DNA of 13,353 nt, taken from the NCBI GenBank assembly GCA_027622115.1, contig JAQBZS010000080.1, positions 1-13,353 on the forward strand, written 5' to 3'. The notes under the pieces are model-generated. The model did not search any database and was not told the origin of the DNA. It worked only from the letters and a program-made list of their open reading frames with translations. Shown one piece after another: positions 7,131 through 13,353 of the stretch. The first letter of the stretch is position 1. Each line of letters starts with the position of its first letter. The DNA comes from Planctomycetota bacterium (GTDB lineage Bacteria > Planctomycetota > Planctomycetia > Planctomycetales > Planctomycetaceae). A program made the translations under genes and the position numbers.

Positions 7131-8851
7131 AACTTGGGCGAACGACTGCTCCAGCCGGTTGACTCGATTCGATTCAGCTCGGATTGGATGTCACGACCCT
7201 CAAAGAATGAAAGCCAGCCGACGAGTCTTTGAGTTTCGCCCGGTTTGCAATCGGGGAATTGCGGATCCGAATGCATGCACGGACAAGGCGGGTTGGTCCA
7301 GGGCCGAACGCACGGTTCCCATGCGTTGATGATCCAGCGGTCTCCCGTGGGATTGCGACAAGCGACATACGGATGCCGGACAACCTTGTTGTCATTGGTC
7401 AATTGAGCGAAGCCTTTCGCCGCCTTGAGCATCACACAGTTTTGCACTCGCAGCCCCGTCAGCGTTTCCTGCGAACCGTTGGTGATCCACATTTCCATCC
7501 GCACCGCAGCCTTGCCGGGGATGACTTTCGCCCCGAATTTGACTTTGTTCGGTAACTCGCGTTCGAGTTGCAAGACTCCATCTGCAAGCCGCTGCCATTC
7601 CATCGGCTTGAGTTCCACGTCCTGCTTGCTCCACATCGTCGGTACGTGTGTATGAGCGAGATACAGCAGTTCGCGGCTCTTGCCTTCCCCGAGCCAGATC
7701 GCTTCCGGCACATCCACCACGACATAGCTGTCATCCCACGGCATAAAGACGCTGATCTTTGTTTCGCGTTGCGGTCGGATTGCTCCATCCAGAAAACCGA
7801 TTCGCGGATGCCGGCCACCGGGATACGGCAACACTGTCAAACGATTCTTGTCACGCGCCGGCGGCGTGCGATCGATGCCGAACTTCTTCAAGGAATCCCC
7901 GATTTCGCGAGCCGACAAGCCGGTTGTCGCCATCATTTCCGAGACCGTGAATTGATGAAGCCACATGTTCCCGAGCCAGTATTCCAAGTCGGCTTCATCC
8001 TGCGGCTTACGAAAGTTGTCTTGCGACTTCTGGGCGGCCAGGATTTTCTGACGATCCACGATTACGCCTTTCGGATCGCGAGGGGCAATGTCGGGGTCGA
8101 TGTACTTTTCCAGATCTCGCATGGCGATGACTTTGTATTTGTTGATCGCGAGATATTTCATGTACGCCTTGAATCGTTCGCCGGGCGTGTTGACCCAAGC
8201 GTGTGCCGTGTCCGGCACCCCGTGAAATTGCAGCACCGCGATGCGACCGCGAGTCGCCTGTTGCGCCGCGAGAATGAAATTGCCCAGCTCCCAATCGGGC
8301 CGAGCGTCGCCGGCGGATGGGACGAGTAACGGATGATCCAACCCGGGCTGATACGCGAAGCCGCGACCTTCTTTGTAAGGATATTCTGGTGCTCCACCGC
8401 GACGTGCGAACTTGATGCCGTGCTCTCGCAGTAAGTCGAAAGCCTTCGTTGAAACCGCATTGCCCGGCCATGCAAACGTGACGGTACGCGGGATGCCATG
8501 CTTCCGGCATTGTTCGTTGATCCCTTTCAGTTGCTCGGCCAACTTGTCGACCTTGGCGTCGGTGATTCCGAGATGGTCTCGCGTGTGGTTGCCGATCTCA
8601 AAGCCTTCACGGTGCAACTGAGCGATCTGCTCCCACGTCATGTAGTCCTTCTTATTTGTCGGGAAATCGAAGCCCTCCGTAATGAAAAACGTTGCGCCAA
8701 AACCGTAATCCTTCAAGATTGGCCGCGCGATGGTGAAGTGAGTCAACGCCGAATCGTCGAAGGTCAGCACAAGCAGTTTTTCAGGGATTGGCTCGCGAGA
8801 AAACGCGGGAATCGCAAGCAACAACGCGAATAGGAATGTCATGACTCTCAT
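7127..8851 (-). CDS. Secreted NodB-type polysaccharide deacetylase with long C-terminal extension
   Basis: I prefer the ATG at 8851 (574 residues) over the one at 8866, because the 8851 ATG has GAGGAG five bases upstream and opens straight into a signal peptide (hydrophobic 4-16, probable cleavage after AFS). The NodB domain covers about 25-250: TFDDS (Asp32, Asp33), HTRDH (His89, His93, metal ligands), FAWPGN near 126-131 in place of the usual RxPYG, and LQFHG (His210). It should remove acetyl groups from a cell-wall or extracellular polysaccharide. Residues 300-326 (FTVSEMMATTGLSAREI...) look helix-turn-helix-like. The last third is a beta-rich module with a Cys/His cluster (Cys514, Cys523, Cys525, His527, Cys535). 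The stop codon TAG lies inside the hairpin array. NodB domains alone are usually about 200 residues, so this is a fusion. Confidence 0.85.
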   Translation of the reverse strand: MRVMTFLFALLLAIPAFSREPIPEKLLVLTFDDSALTHFTIARPILKDYGFGATFFITEGFDFPTNKKDYMTWEQIAQLHREGFEIGNHTRDHLGITDAKVDKLAEQLKGINEQCRKHGIPRTVTFAWPGNAVSTKAFDLLREHGIKFARRGGAPEYPYKEGRGFAYQPGLDHPLLVPSAGDARPDWELGNFILAAQQATRGRIAVLQFHGVPDTAHAWVNTPGERFKAYMKYLAINKYKVIAMRDLEKYIDPDIAPRDPKGVIVDRQKILAAQKSQDNFRKPQDEADLEYWLGNMWLHQFTVSEMMATTGLSAREIGDSLKKFGIDRTPPARDKNRLTVLPYPGGRHPRIGFLDGAIRPQRETKISVFMPWDDSYVVVDVPEAIWLGEGKSRELLYLAHTHVPTMWSKQDVELKPMEWQRLADGVLQLERELPNKVKFGAKVIPGKAAVRMEMWITNGSQETLTGLRVQNCVMLKAAKGFAQLTNDNKVVRHPYVACRNPTGDRWIINAWEPCVRPWTNPPCPCMHSDPQFPDCKPGETQRLVGWLSFFEGRDIQSELNRIESTGWSSRSPKL

Positions 8852-8965
8852 CGTGTCTCCTCTCATCGGACTTCGAGTGGATCATCGTCCAAGAACGAAT
8901 GCTAATTGGTATCGCCCACCGGAGTGCAATCGATCAACAATCTCGACGATCATCCGGCAGCGCTG

Positions 8966-8993
8966 ATAATAGAAAGAGCACGATACTCGACAA
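8966..8993 (-). promoter_or_regulatory. Probable sigma70-type promoter of the deacetylase gene
   Basis: Read on the minus strand, a -35 TTGTCG (8988-8993, four of six matches) and a -10 TATTAT (8966-8971, five of six) are separated by 16 bases. Transcription would start near 8958, with a leader of about 107 bases before the ATG at 8851. This lies in the 160-base gap between the five-gene operon and the deacetylase gene, so the deacetylase need not depend on read-through. I see no clear terminator for the upstream operon in the gap. Confidence 0.4.
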
Positions 8994-9028
8994 CGCCGCG
9001 ATGTGTTCCAGGTTGGTGGATTACCGCA

Positions 9029-9268
9029 TCAATAGATAAACTTTACTTTGATCACAGCCCACCAGAGCGCGACGCGCATTAGGCCGCTGTTGATAGAGCC
9101 CAGATTGGCTTCTAGCGGGTCTTCCTTTTGGAGTGAACTGGCTTGGTAATCGAGCACGCGGCTCAACCGAGCGTCGTGGGAACTGGCCCGCTGGGCAGTC
9201 TCCACCGTGTGTTCGCCAGATCGCGCGAGCGGGGTAACTGGGCCGGTTTGATCAGGTTGAATCTCCAT
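9029..9268 (-). CDS. Small protein of unknown function (79 residues)
   Basis: The ATG at 9268 has a strong ribosome binding site (AAGGAG, eight bases upstream), which identifies it as the real start within a longer frame open from 9598. The product has a polar, disordered-looking N-terminal part (MEIQPDQTGPVTPLARSG), a central helical segment around SSHDARLSRVLDYQASSLQ, and a hydrophobic C-terminus with Trp-Trp (ALWWAVIKVKFIY) that could sit in a membrane or a protein interface. I recognise no family. It is the last gene of the five-gene leftward operon, 20 bases after the 143-residue gene. Its strong binding site suggests it is well translated. Confidence 0.65.
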   Translation of the reverse strand: MEIQPDQTGPVTPLARSGEHTVETAQRASSHDARLSRVLDYQASSLQKEDPLEANLGSINSGLMRVALWWAVIKVKFIY

Positions 9269-9288
9269 GGAATCATCTCCTTGGTTGA

Positions 9289-9720
9289 TTATGAATTTGA
9301 GTTGGTGGTAACGCCTTTTTTTCGCCGGCGTGGGAGACGAATGGCCAAGCCGTGAAATACGAAGCCGTTCGCTTTGAGCACAGGCTCTATCGCCTGCTTC
9401 GCTTCTCGAATCAGCTTGTTCGCGAACTTCACTTTTGCGTTGAGTTCTCGCATGACCTTTGTGTCGGTCTGGAGCATCGCAAGTTCCGCTTCCACGATTG
9501 CGGCTCGATCCGCGCCACCGACGTAACGAACGATCTGTTTGCCCGCACGGCGAAAACGAAGTTTGTAATACGTTCGATTGCCTCGTCTCTCTTCGCACAC
9601 AAATCCTTGCTCCGCCAACTCCTCCAAGTCGCCCACCCTTAACCGGAGTGCGGCAAGCGCGGGAAACTCGGCAAATCGATCGTCCTGGATTCGATGATCG
9701 TGGTTCTTGGTTGGCTGCAT
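9289..9720 (-). CDS. Hypothetical basic protein (143 residues)
   Basis: The start is the ATG at 9720, inside the end of the preceding gene (82-base overlap, different frame), with only a weak GACGGAA upstream; a later start is possible. Residues 25-40 form a helix (RVGDLEELAEQGFV), then RTYYKLRFRRAGKQIVRYVG (50-69) forms a probable beta hairpin rich in Arg/Lys. A long helix (about 71-112) and a very basic tail (RLPRRRKK, 128-135) follow. The beta-hairpin pattern recalls small DUF6788-like proteins seen near transposon genes, which is a memory-based resemblance only. The charge suggests nucleic acid binding. It belongs to the five-gene operon, and its overlap with the upstream gene suggests coupled translation. 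Confidence 0.65.
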   Translation of the reverse strand: MQPTKNHDHRIQDDRFAEFPALAALRLRVGDLEELAEQGFVCEERRGNRTYYKLRFRRAGKQIVRYVGGADRAAIVEAELAMLQTDTKVMRELNAKVKFANKLIREAKQAIEPVLKANGFVFHGLAIRLPRRRKKGVTTNSNS

Positions 9721-11090
9721 CGTTCCGTCGCCCTCGCCATGCCGATCAAGCGATCAGTCATCGCCATCAGGTTTTTGAATTGGTCCTCTGGAAGTTGCCC
9801 GCCGCATTCAACGCCGCGGTCGGCGATGCGGCGGTCGAGCTGTTCTCCCATCACCACCGTTTGCATGTGAAACACGCTGCTCAGTTCGGCGAAACCCATC
9901 AGCAGGTTGCGCTCAATCGGGTTGCTTGTTGCCAATGCCAATTCGCGAACCGGACCGACCACCTGCTGGTTAAGCAGTCGCTGCACATCGCGCCATGCCT
10001 CTTTTCTCTGATCCGGTCCGGGCAATCGGGTGCGACCCTCAGCCGATGACGATTCGTGTAGCCGAGCCAACGCAGTCGCGTAATCATTCGGCGGTCCGAG
10101 TGCCAACGGCTTATCCTTGCCGAATTGAACAATCCCAGCGCCGATGTTTTCAGCCGCCTCGAGCAGAGCCTCCTTGAAGATGGCTGTACTACGCCGAGCA
10201 GCGATAAACCGCAGGCGTTCGAGCGATTCTTCGTCCGCCCTCCACAAGCCAAGTTCGTGAAGGTCCACGCCCATAAACCGCTCAAGTTGATGAAGGTGAT
10301 CGACAACTGCCTTAAGCGGCAGCGGCACGGCATTCGCAAGCTCCAAAGGTGTCCAGCCCAGAAACACCAACTGAGCTCGGATCGGCTCCGCCGACACCTC
10401 CCTCGATTCGGCCACGGGACAAGTCGCGGTTCGCCCGGTACCACTATCCTCACCGTTCGTCATGTTTTGCATCACGCGACGGATCGGGTCATCCGGGTGG
10501 TATTCCGATTGGTTTCCGTTTTCTGCGATCACCTCACGGAACATTGCGAGGTCACTCTTGAAGCCACCCATTCCGAACGAGTCACAGAACTGGTCGACTT
10601 GTTCCAGAGGCAAATCGTCGAGCCCAACAGCCAGCGTTGCAGGCAGTCCGCACGCGCGCAGCATGACAACGTGCTCCAAGTCAAACGCGACGAACAAATC
10701 GCCAGCGCCCTGTTCAAGAAGCCGTTGAGTGCAGCCATCTCTGAGGACTTCGAAGATCGGCAGCGCGTCTTCGGCAAGACAGCCGGCATGCGTCATCAAT
10801 TCGTACGGCTGATGGGTACTGGCATCCCGCAACACAACAAAGGAATCGCTACCGGAAAGCGCCGGCGTCAGGACGACTGCCTCGCCTTCCTTAGCGACAG
10901 CGATGCCGGACTCCAGCATGTTCCCGATTGACGATTCCTCGGCCAGCACGCGGACGACTTCTGCCGGATCCGACGGGCTGATGTAGACATCTTCGTCTAC
11001 GTCGAGAAAACCAAGGGGCTTCTGCGTCGAGCGGCGACAATGCTTGAGAAAATGCTCAATCATCTCCGCCTTCGTTCTGGTGGACGACAT
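9639..11090 (-). CDS. Unknown protein (483 residues), longer member of a paralogous pair
   Basis: The ATG at 11090 has AGGAG six bases upstream; the site overlaps the TAA stop of the preceding gene, so translation is probably coupled. I recognise no named family. Visible parts are an N-terminal domain (1-125), then LFVAFDLEHVVMLRACGLP (132-150), which reads like a beta strand, helix, strand unit reminiscent of a Toprim-like fold but without its catalytic Glu. A module at 238-285 follows (RAQLVFLGWTPLELA ... ELGLWRADEES), and then a mostly helical C-terminus with ERNLLMGFAELSSVFH (393-408). The parts from 132 onward match the protein encoded at 11983-12897 in the same order, so the two are paralogues. 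No signal peptide or membrane segment is seen. The Toprim idea is speculative. Confidence 0.75.
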   Translation of the reverse strand: MSSTRTKAEMIEHFLKHCRRSTQKPLGFLDVDEDVYISPSDPAEVVRVLAEESSIGNMLESGIAVAKEGEAVVLTPALSGSDSFVVLRDASTHQPYELMTHAGCLAEDALPIFEVLRDGCTQRLLEQGAGDLFVAFDLEHVVMLRACGLPATLAVGLDDLPLEQVDQFCDSFGMGGFKSDLAMFREVIAENGNQSEYHPDDPIRRVMQNMTNGEDSGTGRTATCPVAESREVSAEPIRAQLVFLGWTPLELANAVPLPLKAVVDHLHQLERFMGVDLHELGLWRADEESLERLRFIAARRSTAIFKEALLEAAENIGAGIVQFGKDKPLALGPPNDYATALARLHESSSAEGRTRLPGPDQRKEAWRDVQRLLNQQVVGPVRELALATSNPIERNLLMGFAELSSVFHMQTVVMGEQLDRRIADRGVECGGQLPEDQFKNLMAMTDRLIGMARATERCSQPRTTIIESRTIDLPSFPRLPHSG

Positions 11091-11100
11091 GATTCACTCC

Positions 11101-11943
11101 TTATGCAACGAGTTGTTCGTCATCGGCCGAGTGAACAACAGCGGGTTGGACTCGTTCGTCATCTTGGGAATCTCCCTGATCACTCGCCGCACCGATCGAC
11201 GCCTCACAATCTCGCTTTGCTTGATCGTCAATTCGCTGTTCACGAGCCAATGCACATTCGAATTGGAACTTCTCGCGCTCAAATTCCAGCTTCTTGCGTT
11301 CCAGATCGTATTCGAGGAAGACTTGCAGGAACTGTTGAGCCGCCTTGGCATCCAGGTCGAACTCCAAAGCGGCTTGCAGCTTCGCATGAAGCTGCAGTTC
11401 CCGATCGATGATCTGTTGGGCCTGTTCCAGAGGCAGCTTGTCCTGCCCGTCCAGCAATGCGCGCGTCACCACCGGGCCGCCGTAGTGCGCCAGCTTTAGC
11501 TTCGCGGCAAGCTCCTTGCTGCCGAACTTGGCTTCAGGGACAAAGACATGGCAATTCATCCAGCCTGAGGCCTGACTCAGGCCCCGAATGTCGAAGAACA
11601 GCAATTCGGCGACATCAATGACTTGCTGCTCGGCGCCCAACCGGACCGCAACCTCGGCTCTTGGCAAACTTCCCAAGACGGACAACTTCAACACCCGGAA
11701 AGACTGCTCATTCTCCGCAATCCGGCAGGCGGCTGCGAGCGTCGGGTACTTCTGATTTGCCGACTCCCGACCAATTTCCTGAAACATTCGCAGATAGGCC
11801 GTCGCCTGTTGAATCTGCTCGTCTTCATGCTTGATTCGCGCCAGAACCTGGGATTGCGCCAGTTGCTGTGCACGCTTCCAGCGATATGCCGGACCAGCGG
11901 CGCTACGGTCCATGTCGATTAGGTTGTCATTCAGCTTGCTCAT
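11101..11943 (-). CDS. Unknown helical/coiled-coil protein (280 residues)
   Basis: The ATG at 11943 has a weak GAGAA upstream. It lies 39 bases after one paralogue gene and 10 before the other. The N-terminal half is helical (RWKRAQQLAQSQVLARIK, 22-39). Residues 83-121 (RVLKLSVLGSLPRAEVAVRL, then VAELLFFDIRG) look helix-turn-helix-like and recall small terminase-like proteins of mobile elements; the pattern is also similar to the central module of both flanking paralogues. The C-terminal half has a charged coiled coil (about 205-245, containing LERKKLEFEREKFQFECALA) and an acidic tail (251-280). This suggests an oligomeric DNA-binding or scaffold protein, which is inference. No family can be named with confidence. 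Confidence 0.75.
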   Translation of the reverse strand: MSKLNDNLIDMDRSAAGPAYRWKRAQQLAQSQVLARIKHEDEQIQQATAYLRMFQEIGRESANQKYPTLAAACRIAENEQSFRVLKLSVLGSLPRAEVAVRLGAEQQVIDVAELLFFDIRGLSQASGWMNCHVFVPEAKFGSKELAAKLKLAHYGGPVVTRALLDGQDKLPLEQAQQIIDRELQLHAKLQAALEFDLDAKAAQQFLQVFLEYDLERKKLEFEREKFQFECALAREQRIDDQAKRDCEASIGAASDQGDSQDDERVQPAVVHSADDEQLVA

Positions 11944-11982
11944 GGTATTTCTCGTAACGACTAATTCTCTCGTGCCCGGCGC

Positions 11983-12897
11983 CTACTTGTTTCGCGTCAG
12001 TTCTCGATGGATTTTCACCAGGCCATCGACAACGCGTAGCCGCTCTTTCAACTCCTCCGGATGCAACGCCTTCTCCCGCGGGTGATATCGCCCGCTAACA
12101 CCATCCTCCGTCGAACGCACCAGTGAGCTCGATTTGTGCCAGTGCCCCATCAACTCTGAGGCCGCCAGCAGCAAGGCACGATCGACGGAGTCGCTGGCGG
12201 CCATCGCGTCGCCGACGATCGCGTCGACGACGCTCTTGTCGAACGAGCGATTGAATGCCTCCAATTTCTTGGCAATCTCCGAAGATTGAAAGCCAAGCTC
12301 CCGCGCACGCTTGAGAGTGTGCATTAATTCGCGCCGGGCGGCCTCGTAGTCCGCTGCCGTGCGAGTTGCAATTTCTTCCCAATATTGCCGTACCGAACAA
12401 GTCGAGCGACCTACGCTTTGCCAAATCAGCTTGCGGACAAGCGCGCGGTCTTGGAACTCTGCGGCCGAGCGGATGCGGTTCATTTCTGGCGCAGTCGGTT
12501 GCCAAATCCCGATACGCCGCGAAGTATCAAAGCCAAATGCGTCCTCCGCCTTGAGCAAACATTCGACGGCCAAAGTTACCCCACCTGGCTGTTCGTCCTT
12601 CAGTTCTGCGACACTCCATCCGGCCAGCACCAGCCGGTAACTCGCAGACGCCACCGACACTGTATGCCCTGCGTCTGAAGCGATGCCTGGGACGCCGGGA
12701 GCACCCCCGAAGAGGCGGCGCAGGCGTTCGCCATTCATAGTTGCCAAGCCTGCCGCTGGCGTGCATGGCAAACTGAGCATTCGCAACACGGTAAGGTCGT
12801 GGTCGGAAAAGGCCACGAAGACAAACTTCCTGTCGCCACTGAAGCGCTCGTCCGCAATCTGGAGAGCGGAAAGAAAGGCAAGCGAAAGAAACGTCAC
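11983..12897 (-). CDS. Unknown protein, shorter member of a paralogous pair; 5' end uncertain
   Basis: The frame is open up to 13239 (418 residues), but its first ~110 codons lie opposite a more convincing plus-strand gene. I therefore give the in-frame GTG at 12897 (304 residues) as a provisional start; no start has a good ribosome binding site. From about 12825 down it matches the 483-residue protein: FVFVAFSDHDLTVLRMLSLP against LFVAFDLEHVVMLRACGLP, YRLVLAGWSVAELK with RIGIWQPTAPE against RAQLVFLGWTPLELA with LGLWRADEE, and DRALLLAASELMGHWH against ERNLLMGFAELSSVFH. It lacks a recognisable counterpart of the paralogue's first 125 residues, so it may be truncated or rearranged at its 5' end. 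It is the first gene of the five-gene operon; its promoter would lie inside the divergent gene. Function is unknown. Confidence 0.6.
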   Translation of the reverse strand: MTFLSLAFLSALQIADERFSGDRKFVFVAFSDHDLTVLRMLSLPCTPAAGLATMNGERLRRLFGGAPGVPGIASDAGHTVSVASASYRLVLAGWSVAELKDEQPGGVTLAVECLLKAEDAFGFDTSRRIGIWQPTAPEMNRIRSAAEFQDRALVRKLIWQSVGRSTCSVRQYWEEIATRTAADYEAARRELMHTLKRARELGFQSSEIAKKLEAFNRSFDKSVVDAIVGDAMAASDSVDRALLLAASELMGHWHKSSSLVRSTEDGVSGRYHPREKALHPEELKERLRVVDGLVKIHRELTRNK

Positions 12898-13302
12898 CGC
12901 CGCAAGACCGACACGTTCGTCCGCCAAGGCGAGTGGTTTTTTGTACCGGCTCCTGGCATGACCGCCGACGAAAAGCTCGTCCTCCAAAATGAACCGCTTC
13001 GGCGAGGCCGGGGCAAGCCGCATGTTTGCGAGTTTTTGTACCGAACCGGCGGAACCACGGTCTACGTCTGCGGCCAATACCCGAACGGGTTGACCGACAA
13101 AGAACGGAAGGCGTTGTTCAAGCGGAACCCTCGTGCTGCCAAGTTCAATTGGACGGTTATGCAGCGTGATCCAACCGTATTCGTCCGTGGGCGGGTGTCG
13201 CACGCTGATCACGCCACGATTCTTCTGGGCGGATGGCACCGAGTTGCCATGAACACCGAGAATCAGTCGAGGGCGATGGAATTTGTGGCATTTCTGGATT
13301 GA
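12799..13302 (+). CDS. Conserved-looking protein of unknown function, possibly 5'-truncated
   Basis: From about 12925 the translation looks like a genuine soluble protein: RQGEWFFVPAPG, then RRGRGKPHVCEFLYRTGGTT, YPNGLTDKERKALF, VFVRGRVSHADHATILLGG and WHRVAMNTENQ, ending VAFLD. Conserved-looking His, Trp, Cys and Asp residues (KPHVC, SHADH, WHRV) hint at a metal- or nucleic-acid-binding fold, but I cannot name it. Before this is a very basic stretch (GKKGKRKKRHRRK). The only usable in-frame start is a GTG at 12799 with a poorly spaced TAAGG, and the frame stays open to 12679 without another start, so the true 5' end may be missing. It overlaps the divergent gene by about 99 bases. Alternative: the opposite-strand frame (to 13239) is the real gene here; I consider that less likely. 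Confidence 0.55.
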   Translation: MVGKGHEDKLPVATEALVRNLESGKKGKRKKRHRRKTDTFVRQGEWFFVPAPGMTADEKLVLQNEPLRRGRGKPHVCEFLYRTGGTTVYVCGQYPNGLTDKERKALFKRNPRAAKFNWTVMQRDPTVFVRGRVSHADHATILLGGWHRVAMNTENQSRAMEFVAFLD

Positions 13303-13320
13303 CCTTCAGCCTGAACCTGA

Positions 13321-13353
13321 ATGAACCAACAGCCCCGCCGGGCATCCGCCCGG
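13321..13353 (+). CDS. Possible start of the next gene, cut by the window edge
   Basis: An ATG at 13321, 18 bases after the preceding stop, opens a frame (MNQQPRRASAR) that runs off the window. There is no convincing ribosome binding site, and the frame crosses a GC-rich hairpin (13338-13353), so this may be chance. Confidence 0.15.
   Translation, partial: MNQQPRRASAR
13338..13353. repeat. GC-rich hairpin at window end
   Basis: CCGGGC (13338-13343) and GCCCGG (13348-13353) form a perfect six-base stem around the loop ATCC. It lies 35 bases after the stop of the plus-strand gene and could be the stem of a terminator. The downstream bases that would show a T-tract are outside the window. Confidence 0.35.

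Noticed and set aside
7568..8329. 253-codon plus-strand open frame opposite the deacetylase
   Set aside because: It lies wholly antisense to a gene with clear NodB-family motifs and has no recognisable motif itself.
10125..10931. 268-codon plus-strand open frame opposite the 483-residue gene
   Set aside because: The minus strand has a strong ribosome binding site and a paralogue in the same operon; the plus-strand translation looks like random, Arg/His-rich shadow sequence.
12898..13239. N-terminal 114 codons of the minus-strand frame as part of the shorter paralogue
   Set aside because: They show no convincing match to the N-terminus of the paralogue, and the plus strand reads as a more protein-like sequence here. 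Not fully excluded.

Overview
The window looks like chromosomal DNA from a planctomycete. The evidence is a DUF1501 protein with a twin-arginine-like N-terminus, a DUF1559 protein with a type IV pilin-like N-terminus, an M81 peptidase, a secreted polysaccharide deacetylase with a long extra C-terminal part, and GC-rich hairpin repeats between genes. There are no rRNA or tRNA genes, no recognisable transposase and no CRISPR array. All family assignments come from reading motifs; no database search was possible.

Region 1 (1-388) has no convincing gene. It holds two consecutive long inverted repeats (154-244 and 277-383). The second ends five bases after the stop of a leftward operon.

Region 2 (389-3906, minus strand) is a probable three-gene hydrolase operon, read in the order S33-type alpha/beta hydrolase, M81 (MlrC-like) metallopeptidase, aspartoacylase-fold deacylase resembling DoeB. 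Together they suggest stepwise cleavage of amide or peptide bonds in an unknown compound.

Region 3 (4113-7001, plus strand) runs divergently. It encodes a DUF1501 protein (start corrected to a GTG at 4113), a small predicted lipoprotein, and a DUF1559 pilin-like protein, all expected outside the cytoplasm. A GC-rich array of four small hairpins (7015-7130) lies between it and the convergent deacetylase gene, and supplies that gene's stop codon.

Region 4 (7127-8993, minus strand) is a secreted NodB-type polysaccharide deacetylase with a plausible promoter at 8966-8993.

Region 5 (9029-12897, minus strand) is the most unusual part: five tightly spaced genes of unknown function. The first and third genes encode diverged paralogues of each other, similar over about 300 residues. 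The second encodes a helical/coiled-coil protein that may share one short module with both. A 143-residue basic protein and a 79-residue protein follow. I know of no named system with this layout.

Region 6 (12799-13353, plus strand) carries a conserved-looking gene of unknown function running divergently and overlapping the 5' end of the region 5 operon. This looks like either a rearrangement junction or an unusual divergent overlap. The window ends in a GC-rich hairpin.
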